Shown: positions 1 through 6,007 of the stretch, one piece after another | How positions within the stretch are numbered: position 1 is the stretch's first letter | Layout: every line of letters begins with the position of its first letter | From: Desulfovibrio sp. | GTDB taxonomy: Bacteria; Desulfobacterota; Desulfovibrionia; Desulfovibrionales; Desulfovibrionaceae | Reading direction: 5' to 3' | Length of the DNA: 12,484 nt | Assembly (NCBI GenBank): GCA_003525525.1 | Contig: DQED01000091.1 | Span: 1-12,484, forward strand | Position numbers and translations under genes: made by a program | Notes under the pieces: model-generated | Told to the model about the DNA's origin: nothing | Seen by the model: the letters and a program-made list of their open reading frames with translations, nothing else | Databases searched by the model: none

Positions 1-348
1 GGGCTCATCACCCCGGCCGGCAAGGCCGTGCGCGTGGGCAGCGTGGTGGCGCGGGCGGCCTATTCCCCCACGCCGCGCCCCTACGCCCGCCACGACGCCT
101 GGTGCCTGCGCGCCACGGGCGTCCCCTGCCGGGCCTGCATGAAACGCTGCCCCGTCGGGGCCATCAGCGAAGCCGGCCACGACAAGACCCGCTGCAAGGA
201 CTACATCCGGGGCGTCACCGCGCCCTACGTGGCCGCCGAGCAGATGTCCGGCATCCCGGTCAACAGCTGCGGCCTGTGCCAGGTGGGCGTGCCCTGCGAA
301 CACCGCGACCCGACCGCCCGCAAACGCGAGAAGGCGGCGAGGGAGTAG
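1..348 (+). CDS. 4Fe-4S ferredoxin-type protein, C-terminal fragment
   Basis: The reading frame is open from the first base and ends at TAG 346-348, so the N-terminus lies outside the window; 115 residues are visible. Cysteines are arranged as WC-x6-C-x2-C-x3-CP followed about 30 residues later by C, and then CGLC-x5-C. This is the pattern of two [4Fe-4S] clusters bound by a bacterial-ferredoxin fold, as in the C-terminal part of epoxyqueuosine-reductase (QueG)-like and reductive-dehalogenase-like iron-sulfur proteins. The stretch just before it (LITPAGKAVRVGSV) resembles the linker that precedes the clusters in those proteins. The substrate cannot be told from this fragment: it could be QueG-like or an uncharacterised electron-transfer protein. 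It ends in a basic tail (KREKAARE). It converges on phoU. Confidence 0.75.
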   Translation, partial: GLITPAGKAVRVGSVVARAAYSPTPRPYARHDAWCLRATGVPCRACMKRCPVGAISEAGHDKTRCKDYIRGVTAPYVAAEQMSGIPVNSCGLCQVGVPCEHRDPTARKREKAARE

Positions 349-390
349 GAGCGAGGGTGAGGAGAAGCGAGGAGAGTGGTGGCGAGGGGG

Positions 391-450
391 GAGGATGCCT
401 CCGGCGGCCAGGAGGGGGTAACCCCCTCCTGGACCACCTCGAAAGGGGGC
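391..450. repeat. dispersed palindromic intergenic repeat, copy 1
   Basis: The core is a perfect 11-bp stem, 408-418 pairing with 422-432, with a 3-base loop TAA. It is preceded by the conserved flank GAGGATGCCTCCGGCGG (391-407) and followed by GACCACC and a run of G. A second copy with the same flanks lies in opposite orientation near 5717-5778. The element sits in the 168-bp gap between two convergent genes, so it could serve as a two-way terminator, but there is no clear T-tract. It is probably a REP-like element of this lineage. Confidence 0.7.
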
Positions 451-516
451 GGAGTATCGCGCGGGCTTGAAGAGAGAGCGGCAGGCTTTGGAAGGAAGCC
501 GCGAGCGTGGCGGGGC

Positions 517-1191
517 TCAGCCGCCCTGGGACGGCAGGCCGCACTTGTGCTTGTAGTCGATGGCCTTGCGGATGAAGATCGTGGATTCGGCGATGTTGGC
601 GCACTGGTCGCAGATGCGCTTGAGGCTGTGGGCCACGAAAGACTGCTGCACCGCGCGTTCCACGGGCCGGGACTCGCGGATCATCTCGCTCGTCACTTCG
701 CGGAAGATGCGCACGTTGAGGTCGAGCGCCGCGGCGTTTTGCTCGATGATCGCCACGGCCGCCTCGGCGTCGAGATCCATGTAGCAGTTGATGCAGGCGC
801 GCATGAGCTCCAGGGCCAGGTCGGCCAGGCGGCGCAGGTCGTCGTGCATGGGCTGGCGCGGCTCGGTGGTGAGGACCAGCACCCGTTCGGCGATGTTGAC
901 CGCCTCGTCGCCCAGCCGCTCGATGTTGACCAGCATGCGCATGGACCCGACGATGAAGCGCAGATCCTTGGCCACGGGGTGGTGCAGGGCCAGGATCTTC
1001 AGGCTCTCCGAATCGACCCGGCACTCGTAGTCGTTGATCTCGCGGTCCGCGTCGATGACTTCGCGGGCCTTGGCGGCGTTGTGCTCAAGCAGGCTGGCCA
1101 CCGCTTTTTTCACGGCGTCCTGGGCCAGGTGCATCATCTGCAGGACATCCACCTTGAGCGAGTGGATGGCGTTGTCGAGCGGGGTTTCCAC
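517..1191 (-). CDS. phoU: phosphate signalling complex protein PhoU
   Basis: 224 residues, the usual length for PhoU, an all-helical cytoplasmic protein that links the PstSCAB phosphate transporter to the PhoR sensor kinase and represses the Pho regulon when phosphate is plentiful. The duplicated three-helix PhoU repeat is visible: each half carries an acidic, metal-binding signature, ERLGDEAVNIAE in the first half and KRICDQCANIAE in the second. The start is GTG at 1191-1189, with GGAG six bases upstream; the product begins METPLDNAIHSL, where PhoU proteins normally start. No pst or phoBR gene is present in the window. It follows serB on the same strand, but a 170-bp gap with a hairpin, a promoter and a Pho-box-like repeat suggests separate control. 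Confidence 0.93.
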   Translation of the reverse strand: METPLDNAIHSLKVDVLQMMHLAQDAVKKAVASLLEHNAAKAREVIDADREINDYECRVDSESLKILALHHPVAKDLRFIVGSMRMLVNIERLGDEAVNIAERVLVLTTEPRQPMHDDLRRLADLALELMRACINCYMDLDAEAAVAIIEQNAAALDLNVRIFREVTSEMIRESRPVERAVQQSFVAHSLKRICDQCANIAESTIFIRKAIDYKHKCGLPSQGG

Positions 1192-1268
1192 GTCACACTC
1201 CGGGTTTTCCCCAGGCTTGGCGGCCTTGGGGTCGCGATTCCGTTAACCCTTTTCGTCCCTTGTTACGG

Positions 1269-1297
1269 GCGACAGTGGTGTGACGGAATTGTGACGA
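1269..1297 (-). promoter_or_regulatory. Pho-box-like triple direct repeat upstream of phoU
   Basis: Read on the minus strand, three 7-mers TCGTCAC (1297-1291), CCGTCAC (1286-1280) and CTGTCGC (1275-1269) recur with an exact 11-bp period, separated by AATT and ACCA. This is the architecture of PhoB boxes (CTGTCAT repeats with 4-bp AT-rich spacers). Individual units match the consensus at only 4-5 of 7 bases. It overlaps the -10 of the promoter predicted next to it, so it may act as a repressor site or belong to a different start site. Confidence 0.4.
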
Positions 1298-1316
1298 TTC
1301 GGACAAGGTGTGTCAA
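1288..1316 (-). promoter_or_regulatory. sigma70-like promoter for phoU
   Basis: On the minus strand, TTGACA (1316-1311, perfect -35) is followed by a 17-bp spacer and CACAAT (1293-1288, 4 of 6 matches to the -10). Transcription would begin near 1281, giving a leader of about 90 nt before the phoU GTG. It is well placed between the serB stop codon and phoU. Confidence 0.5.
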
Positions 1317-1328
1317 CAAGTCCCGCGG

Positions 1329-1361
1329 CGCAGACCGCCGGGGAATTCTGCGACGTCTGCG
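1329..1361 (-). terminator. possible serB terminator hairpin
   Basis: Seven perfect base pairs (1329-1335 with 1355-1361) begin immediately after the serB stop codon, enclosing a 19-base loop. Only a weak T-containing tail (CTTGTTG) follows on the minus strand, so intrinsic termination would be inefficient. Confidence 0.3.
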
Positions 1362-2582
1362 TTACGACAAGGTGTCGCGGTCCCGCACGCCGACCAGGTA
1401 GAGGATGCTGTCCAGGCCCAGGGTGGAGATGGCCTGTCCCGCGCCTTTTTTGACCACGGGCTTGGCGTGGTAGGCGATGCCAAGGCCCGCGATGCCGAGC
1501 ATGGGCAGGTCGTTGGCCCCGTCGCCCACGGCGATCACCTGTTGCAGGGAGAGTCCCTCCCTGTCGGCCAGCATGCGCAGAATGTCGGCCTTGCGCGTCG
1601 CGTCCACGATGTCGCCGACCACCTTGCCCGTAAGCCTGTTGTCTTTTATTTCCAGCTCGTTGGCGAAGACGTAGTCGATGCCGAGCCGCTCCTTGAGGCG
1701 GTTGCCGAAATAGGTGAAGCCGCCGGAGATGATGGCGATCTTGTAACCGAAGCGCTTGAGGTTGGCGATGAGCCGCTCGGCTCCGTCGTTGAGCGGAATG
1801 CGCGCGGCCACGGTTTCCAGGGTGTCGGCGGAAAGGCCCTCGAGCTGGCGCAGCCGGCGGCGCAGGCTTTCCTTGAAGTCGATCTCGCCGCGCATGGCCG
1901 ATTCGGTGATGGCGGCCACGGCCTCGCCCACGCCCGCCGCCTTGGCCAGTTCGTCGATGACCTCGGCGGCGATCAGCGTGGAGTCCATGTCGAAGGCCAC
2001 GAGCCGGCGGTTGCGGCGGAAGGCGTTGTCCTCCTGGATGGCGATGTCGACGCCGAGCGCCCCGGAGATGGCCAGGAATTCGCTTTTGAGCGCCGTCAGG
2101 TCCTCGGGCGTGCCGCGCACGGAAAATTCCACGCAGGCCATGCGCGGCTGGTTGGCCCCGGAAAGCGACGCCCGGCCGGACAGGCGGGTGATGACGTCGA
2201 TGTTGAGCCCGTTGTCCGCGATCACTCCCGTGACCGCGGCGATGTGTTCGGCGGTCAGCCGGCGGGCGAGCAGCGTGACGATGCGCCGGTCCTTGCCCTG
2301 CGCGTCCACCCAGGACTCGTAGCTGGCCGCGTCCACCGGGGTGAAGGAGAGGTTGACCCCGAGCTTGTGACCGCAAAAGAGCAGGTCCTTCAAAAAAGGC
2401 GTGGACTCGCCGCCGCTCGGGGCCTTGACCAGGATGCCGAGCGAAAGCGTGTCGTGGATGACGGACTGGCCGATATCCAGGACGTCGGTCTTGTGGCGGG
2501 CCAGTTCGGCGGTGACGGCGGCGGTGAGGCCGGGCTTGTCCAGGCCGGAGACGCGGATGAGGATGATTTCGGGCTCGTGCAT
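1362..2582 (-). CDS. serB: phosphoserine phosphatase SerB with N-terminal ACT domains
   Basis: 406 residues. Catalyses the last step of serine synthesis, removing phosphate from L-3-phosphoserine. The C-terminal half is a HAD-superfamily phosphatase: motif I FDMDST with nucleophile Asp198 and acid/base Asp200, motif II SGG at 286-288, a motif III Lys in RKADIL near 331, and motif IV GDGANDLPML at 353-362. The first ~180 residues contain two ACT-like regulatory domains (IRVSGLDKPGLT at about 9-20 and a second beginning near 100), an arrangement known for the long SerB form and expected to bind serine or another amino acid. The start chosen is ATG 2582-2580, which opens directly into the first ACT strand; the frame stays open another 173 codons upstream, but that part is arginine- and glycine-rich and antisense to another gene. 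The Shine-Dalgarno sequence is weak. Confidence 0.95.
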   Translation of the reverse strand: MHEPEIILIRVSGLDKPGLTAAVTAELARHKTDVLDIGQSVIHDTLSLGILVKAPSGGESTPFLKDLLFCGHKLGVNLSFTPVDAASYESWVDAQGKDRRIVTLLARRLTAEHIAAVTGVIADNGLNIDVITRLSGRASLSGANQPRMACVEFSVRGTPEDLTALKSEFLAISGALGVDIAIQEDNAFRRNRRLVAFDMDSTLIAAEVIDELAKAAGVGEAVAAITESAMRGEIDFKESLRRRLRQLEGLSADTLETVAARIPLNDGAERLIANLKRFGYKIAIISGGFTYFGNRLKERLGIDYVFANELEIKDNRLTGKVVGDIVDATRKADILRMLADREGLSLQQVIAVGDGANDLPMLGIAGLGIAYHAKPVVKKGAGQAISTLGLDSILYLVGVRDRDTLS

Positions 2583-2686
2583 CGGGAGCCTATAGCGCCC
2601 GGGCGCGCGGCGGGCAAGATGGGGCGGGAGGGGGGCGGCGCGCGGTGGCGGGCGCTTTTGCCCTTTCCCCCTCCCGTGCTTTCGGG

Positions 2687-2692
2687 TATAGT
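2687..2692 (+). promoter_or_regulatory. possible -10 element for the 74-aa protein gene
   Basis: TATAGT matches the sigma70 -10 consensus at five of six bases and lies about 98 bases before the GTG start at 2790. The -35 position (TTTCCC, 17-bp spacing) is poor, so this is tentative. Confidence 0.25.
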
Positions 2693-2789
2693 CAATACGA
2701 GGCGTCGTTGCCTCTGGTGAGGCGTCGATCCCGTCGCCTTGGCCGTGGATCGGACGACCCCGGCCGGATAACGTGACACAGGAGGAGCA

Positions 2790-3014
2790 GTGGCCAAAAA
2801 CGCGTATACATTCGCCAAGCGAGCCAAGGAACTGGCCAAGAAGAAAAAGAAGGAAGAAAAACAGCAACGCAAGTCCGAGCGTCCCGACGCCGAGGAAGGG
2901 CCGTACTTCGACGAAGCCACGGGAGAGATCGTCTATCCCGAGGCCCGGCCCGAGTCCGAAGAAGATGCCGCCGCGCCCAAGGCGAATGCCGCCGCGGACG
3001 ACAAGGCCGGCTGA
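2790..3014 (+). CDS. small lysine-rich conserved-type hypothetical protein
   Basis: 74 residues, function not recognised. It starts at GTG 2790 behind a strong Shine-Dalgarno sequence (GGAGGAG at 2781-2787), which supports translation and this start. The N-terminal third (about residues 9-28) is a highly charged Lys/Glu/Gln helix (AKRAKELAKKKKKEEKQQRK) that could bind nucleic acid or the ribosome. It is followed by a short ordered-looking motif GPYFDEATGEIVYP at about 38-51 and an acidic, alanine-rich, probably disordered tail. There is no signal peptide or membrane segment. It is divergent from serB, and a terminator-like hairpin follows at 3017-3042. The bipolar charge (basic front, acidic rear) is unusual; related short proteins are common in deltaproteobacteria as hypothetical genes (recollection, not checked). 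Confidence 0.8.
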   Translation: MAKNAYTFAKRAKELAKKKKKEEKQQRKSERPDAEEGPYFDEATGEIVYPEARPESEEDAAAPKANAAADDKAG

Positions 3015-3016
3015 CC

Positions 3017-3050
3017 GGCCGGCGCCAGCCTGACGCCCGGCCCGCCTTTT
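3017..3050 (+). terminator. probable terminator of the 74-aa protein gene
   Basis: GGCCGG (3017-3022) pairs with CCGGCC (3037-3042), and two further pairs form across one bulged C. The stem begins three bases after the stop codon. Four T residues (3047-3050) follow after CGCC. Confidence 0.4.
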
Positions 3051-3173
3051 CCGCCACCCGTGCCGCCTCCCGGGTTCCGCCGGACGCCGCCAGGGCCGCA
3101 TGCCCTGGCGACGCCTGTCGCGTTTGTTCCGGCGACCGCGACGAGGCCCGCACGGGCGGCCGGCCCGGGCCGG

Positions 3174-3350
3174 TTACGGCAGCAGGAACGACGGCGTTTT
3201 TTGCCGCATGGTGCGAAAATCCTGCCGTCCCGCGACCTGGGTCAGGCAGTCGTTGCTCTGGCGATCGAGAATGCGCTCCAGCTCGCCCGTGGCCACCGGC
3301 GCGCAGGCGGCCAGCAGCAGGGGGAGCAGCGCGACCAGTATGCGTGGCAT
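3174..3350 (-). CDS. small predicted lipoprotein
   Basis: 58 residues; function not recognised. The start is ATG 3350-3348, with an AGGGAGG ribosome-binding site eight bases upstream. The N-terminus MPR is followed by a hydrophobic run (ILVALLPLLL) and the lipobox LAAC, so signal peptidase II should cut before Cys16 and the 43-residue remainder would be lipid-anchored on the outer face of a membrane. The mature part is polar with one more cysteine (SNDCLTQ) and contains no recognised domain. The frame stays open upstream of this ATG, but the upstream residues look like noise and would bury the signal peptide. It is divergent from the aminotransferase gene. Confidence 0.7.
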   Translation of the reverse strand: MPRILVALLPLLLAACAPVATGELERILDRQSNDCLTQVAGRQDFRTMRQKTPSFLLP

Positions 3351-3495
3351 GGCGCGAGCCTCCCTTGGGGGGCGATTTTGCCGCCCCGCCGCGATGTTGC
3401 AGCATCCGTGCCCGCCCGCCGCTTCCGGCCCGATTGCCCGGCTCCGGCTTTTGCCGTAAGGTCCGCGCCTCACCGCAAAAACGGAGAAACATGCC

Positions 3496-4632
3496 ATGCC
3501 TGACGCCCCGTTTCCCGAATACACGCTTTTCATCACCGGCCCGACCTACGTCCGCCCCGAGGTGCGCGCCGCCGGGGCTTGGCCCGAGTACGGCCACCGT
3601 GACAGGGAAAACGCCAAACGCTTCGAACCGATCTTCACCGACCTCGCGGCCATCGCGGCCCTGCCGGCCGACCACAGGACCATCCTTTTCCTGGGTTCGG
3701 GCTCCACGGCCATGGAAGCGGCCGTGCGCTCCCTGGTCGCGGACGGCGAAACCATACTGCACGTGTCCATGGGCGCGTTCGGCGACCTGTGGCACAAGAT
3801 TTCGCTGGAAAACGGCAAGAAGGCGGTCCTGCTCGCCGTCGAACCCGGCCGCGCGGCCACGGTCGAAGCCGTGGAAGCGGCCATGGACGCGCACAAGCCC
3901 GCCGTGGTCGCCGTCACCCACAACGAAACCTCCACGGGCGTGACGAACGACGTCGTGGCGCTCGGGCGCGCGATCAAGGCCCGGGGCGCGCTCGCCGTGG
4001 TGGACGGGGTGAGCATTTTCGGCGGCGCGCCGAGCGGCATCGCGGCGTCCGGCTGCGACATGTACTGCACCGCCACGCAGAAGTCCCTGGGGCTCAATGC
4101 CGGGTTCGGCATCGGCTTCGTGAGCCCCGCCGCCATCGACAAGGCGCATCACGTCACGGCCCGGGGCCACGCGTCCGACATCCTGGCCCACCTCGACCGC
4201 GCGGCCAAGTTCCAGACCCAGTCCACGCCGAACGTCAGCCTCGGCAACCAGATGTGGCTGCAACTGGAATACATCGTGAAGGAAGAGGGCATCGAGGCGC
4301 GGTTCGCCCGTCACATTGCCATGCGCGACCAGACCGAGGCCTTCGTGCGGGCGTTGCCCGGGTATGACTTGTTCGCCGAGGAGGGCCGCCGCTCGCCCAC
4401 CGTGACCACGGTCGCCGTGCCGGGCGGCATGACGTTTTCCGACCTCAAGGCCGTCAAGGAAGCCATGCGCGCGAAGGGCTACCTGTTCGACCCCGGCTAC
4501 GCCAAGCTCAACGAGGACTTCGAAGCCGCGGGCAAGCGGCCGATCTTTCGCATCGGCCACATGGGCGACATCACCCCGGCCATGCTGCAGGGCTTTCTCG
4601 ACGTCCTGGGCGAAGCCCTGCCCAAACGCTAG
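3496..4632 (+). CDS. class V aminotransferase (alanine-glyoxylate/serine-pyruvate type)
   Basis: 378 residues, full family length, a pyridoxal-phosphate enzyme of fold type I in the cytoplasm. Visible landmarks are the N-terminal FITGPTYVRPEV phosphate-cup region, the GSGSTAMEAA motif around 68-77 that binds the cofactor phosphate, HNETSTGV, cofactor-nitrogen partner Asp170 in VVDGVSIFGG, and Schiff-base Lys196 in TATQKSLGLNAGFG. GGAG lies nine bases before ATG 3496; the ATG at 3491 is out of frame. Family members transfer amino groups among alanine, serine, aspartate, glyoxylate, pyruvate or phosphohydroxypyruvate. The closeness of serB (two genes away, opposite strand) makes a phosphoserine-aminotransferase-like role conceivable, but sequence alone does not settle the substrate. 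A strong terminator follows directly. Confidence 0.9.
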   Translation: MPDAPFPEYTLFITGPTYVRPEVRAAGAWPEYGHRDRENAKRFEPIFTDLAAIAALPADHRTILFLGSGSTAMEAAVRSLVADGETILHVSMGAFGDLWHKISLENGKKAVLLAVEPGRAATVEAVEAAMDAHKPAVVAVTHNETSTGVTNDVVALGRAIKARGALAVVDGVSIFGGAPSGIAASGCDMYCTATQKSLGLNAGFGIGFVSPAAIDKAHHVTARGHASDILAHLDRAAKFQTQSTPNVSLGNQMWLQLEYIVKEEGIEARFARHIAMRDQTEAFVRALPGYDLFAEEGRRSPTVTTVAVPGGMTFSDLKAVKEAMRAKGYLFDPGYAKLNEDFEAAGKRPIFRIGHMGDITPAMLQGFLDVLGEALPKR

Positions 4633-4641
4633 ATCGCGACG

Positions 4642-4668
4642 GGCCGGCGCGTCATGCGCCGGCCTTTT
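4642..4668 (+). terminator. rho-independent terminator of the aminotransferase gene
   Basis: A perfect 9-bp GC stem, GGCCGGCGC (4642-4650) with GCGCCGGCC (4656-4664), has a 5-base loop GTCAT and is followed by TTTT (4665-4668). It lies ten bases after the aminotransferase stop codon. The loop contains the TGA stop codon of the convergent thiolase gene, and the downstream arm is inside that coding region. Confidence 0.75.
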
Positions 4669-5560
4669 CCACGAGACTGCGGATGCGGCACACGCCGCAG
4701 ACCTCCGCCGACGACGGATAGCCGCAGCGCGCGCAGGGCTGCAATACCGGCCCGGCGTCGTTTCCTTCCCCGCGAAAATGCTGCCTGCCCTTGGCCAGAA
4801 ACGCCTCGTAAAAGGCCGTTTTCTGGCCGGGGCTCGTGTATTCCAGGTCGGCCAGGAGCCTTTTGTGGCTCGTGAAGCTGGCCCCGCCGGAGTAGGGGCA
4901 GGCCGCCTTCCAATGGTCGATGCCCTTTAGGAAGCAGTAGGCCGCGGTTTCGAATTCGGTGAGCCGGTAGAGCGGCTTGATCTTGCGCACGAAGCGCCCC
5001 TCGGCCGGCAGCGACGGCCCCTGCCCGCCCAAATAGGCCTCGTCCCAGCGCAGCACGTTGGCGAAAAGCCGCGCCGTCTCGTCGTCCAGGTTGTGCCCCG
5101 TGGCCAGGGCGGCATAGCCGTTTTCGTAGGCGAAGCGGTTGAAATAATGCCGCTTGATCTTGCCGCACACGGCGCAGATGGGGCGGTGCACCGCGTCTTT
5201 GACCTTGGGGATGGCAAGCCCCAGCTCCGCCATGCGCAGCACGTGGAGGGCAAAGCCGTTTTCCCGGCAGTAGGCCTCGGTGCGCGCGCACACCGGGTCC
5301 GAGGAGTCCGGGATGCCCAGGTGCACGTGCAGCCCGGCCACGTCGTGGCCGAGGTCGGAGAGCACCCGCATGAGCGCCAGCGAATCCTTGCCGCCGGAAA
5401 CCGCCACCAGCACCTTCTCGCCCGGCGCGATCATGGCGTGGCGCCGGATCGCCGTTTCCACCTGGCGCTTGAAAAAAAGCTCGAAACAATCGGGGCAAAA
5501 CCCGGCATGGTGGCTCGGCAGCTTCACCGCCGCCGTCTCGCCGCAGCGTTTACATTTCAT
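4652..5560 (-). CDS. TtuA/TtcA-family tRNA 2-thiolation enzyme
   Basis: 302 residues. An N-terminal zinc ribbon (C3, C6, C22, C25) is followed by a PP-loop ATP-pyrophosphatase domain with SGGKDS at 55-60 and GHNLDDE at 155-161, and then a C-terminal zinc finger (C276, C279, C288, C291). C129-x2-C132 and C221 correspond in spacing to the three cysteines that hold the catalytic [4Fe-4S] cluster in Thermus TtuA (C130, C133, C222). Such enzymes activate a tRNA base with ATP and replace its oxygen by sulfur. Two terminal zinc fingers favour the TtuA/Ncs6 branch (sulfur from a ubiquitin-like carrier) over TtcA; the exact base, U54, wobble U34 or other, is not determinable here. The start is ATG 5560-5558 with AAGGA upstream. 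A MoaD/ThiS-like gene lies 247 bp upstream on the same strand. Confidence 0.88.
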   Translation of the reverse strand: MKCKRCGETAAVKLPSHHAGFCPDCFELFFKRQVETAIRRHAMIAPGEKVLVAVSGGKDSLALMRVLSDLGHDVAGLHVHLGIPDSSDPVCARTEAYCRENGFALHVLRMAELGLAIPKVKDAVHRPICAVCGKIKRHYFNRFAYENGYAALATGHNLDDETARLFANVLRWDEAYLGGQGPSLPAEGRFVRKIKPLYRLTEFETAAYCFLKGIDHWKAACPYSGGASFTSHKRLLADLEYTSPGQKTAFYEAFLAKGRQHFRGEGNDAGPVLQPCARCGYPSSAEVCGVCRIRSLVEKAGA

Positions 5561-5588
5561 AAGATCCTTTGAGGGAGGGCGAGGAGAA

Positions 5589-5633
5589 CCGGGGGAGGAA
5601 ACCCCTTTTTAAAAAAAGGGTTTCCTCCCCCGG
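5589..5633. repeat. long perfect hairpin with A/T loop
   Basis: Sixteen perfect base pairs, 5589-5604 with 5618-5633, enclose a loop in which TTTTT and AAAAA can pair further. The stem is GC-rich outside and AT-rich inside. It lies just upstream of the thiolase start, between it and the MoaD-like gene. It is likely a dispersed lineage-specific element or an insulating terminator. Confidence 0.65.
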
Positions 5634-5644
5634 CCCCCCACCTT

Positions 5645-5666
5645 CCCCAAAAATTTTTAAAGGGGG
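5645..5666. repeat. short A/T-centred inverted repeat CCCC...GGGG
   Basis: CCCC followed by AAAAATTTTTAAA and GGGG forms a small hairpin next to the larger one at 5589-5633; GGACAG (5665-5670) also pairs with CTGTCC (5689-5694). It appears to be part of the same hairpin cluster. A dedicated promoter for the thiolase gene could not be defined here. Confidence 0.35.
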
Positions 5667-5716
5667 ACAGGTGTTGCTTCTTAGCATACTGTCCTGGTCG
5701 GAATATTTAAGCCTTC

Positions 5717-5778
5717 CCCCCTTACGGGGTGGTCCAGGAGGGGCCCTCGGCCCCTCCTGGCCGCCGGAGGCATTCCTC
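5717..5778. repeat. dispersed palindromic intergenic repeat, copy 2
   Basis: A 12-bp perfect stem, 5734-5745 with 5749-5760, with loop CTC. Read on the minus strand, the flanks GAGGAATGCCTCCGGCGG and GACCACCCCGTAAGGGGG match those of copy 1 at 391-450. Stem bases near the loop differ from copy 1 but stay paired, which points to selection on structure. It lies 30 bases after the MoaD-like gene stop. Confidence 0.7.
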
Positions 5779-5807
5779 TTTCTTCTCCCCTTTCTCCTTC
5801 ACCTTCC

Positions 5808-6005
5808 CTATCCGCGCGACACGACGGGGCGGATGGCGACGTGGTCGCCGGGGCGCAGGTGGCGGTCCGGGGTGAGCAGTTCGCCGTCGCGGATGACCAG
5901 GGCGTCGTTGACGCGCAGGTGAAGATTGTTGAGCAATTGGAGGACGGTCTTGATTTTTTCGAAAGTGGCTGGCGTGTTGTTCGTGCCCAGTGTTACGGTG
6001 ATCAT
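5808..6005 (-). CDS. MoaD/ThiS-family ubiquitin-like sulfur carrier (candidate)
   Basis: 65 residues. It has the outline of a beta-grasp sulfur carrier: an N-terminal strand (MITVTLG), a central helix with FEKIKTVLQLLNNL, a second strand pair (DALVIRDGELLTPDRHLRPGDHVAIRPVV) with the typical 'L.PGD.V.I.PVVS.G' ending. Carriers of this family are adenylated and thiocarboxylated on a C-terminal Gly-Gly and hand sulfur to thiamine, molybdopterin or tRNA enzymes. Here the protein ends Ser-Arg-Gly, one glycine only, which is atypical. The neighbouring TtuA-like enzyme makes a TtuB-like role plausible. ATG 6005-6003 has no recognisable Shine-Dalgarno; an 8-bp hairpin sits three bases before it. It is divergent from the response-regulator gene. 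Confidence 0.75.
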   Translation of the reverse strand: MITVTLGTNNTPATFEKIKTVLQLLNNLHLRVNDALVIRDGELLTPDRHLRPGDHVAIRPVVSRG

Positions 6006-6007
6006 GG

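Noticed and set aside
376..1401. 341-codon plus-strand frame over phoU
   Set aside because: Antisense shadow of phoU; the PhoU repeats are convincing.
1308..2720. 470-codon plus-strand frame over serB
   Set aside because: Shadow of serB, whose HAD motifs I, II and IV are intact on the other strand.
1362..3101. Long extension of serB giving a 579-residue protein
   Set aside because: Upstream of ATG 2582 the residues are Arg/Gly-rich and antisense to the 74-aa gene with a strong ribosome-binding site; SerB's first ACT domain starts at 2582.
2692..4560. 622-codon minus-strand frame over the aminotransferase
   Set aside because: It is complementary to the clear aminotransferase (Lys196, Asp170) and to the 74-aa gene; the translation is low-complexity.
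4629..5498. Alternative minus-strand frame over the thiolase
   Set aside because: It lacks the cysteines and SGGKDS that are seen in the frame ending at 4652.
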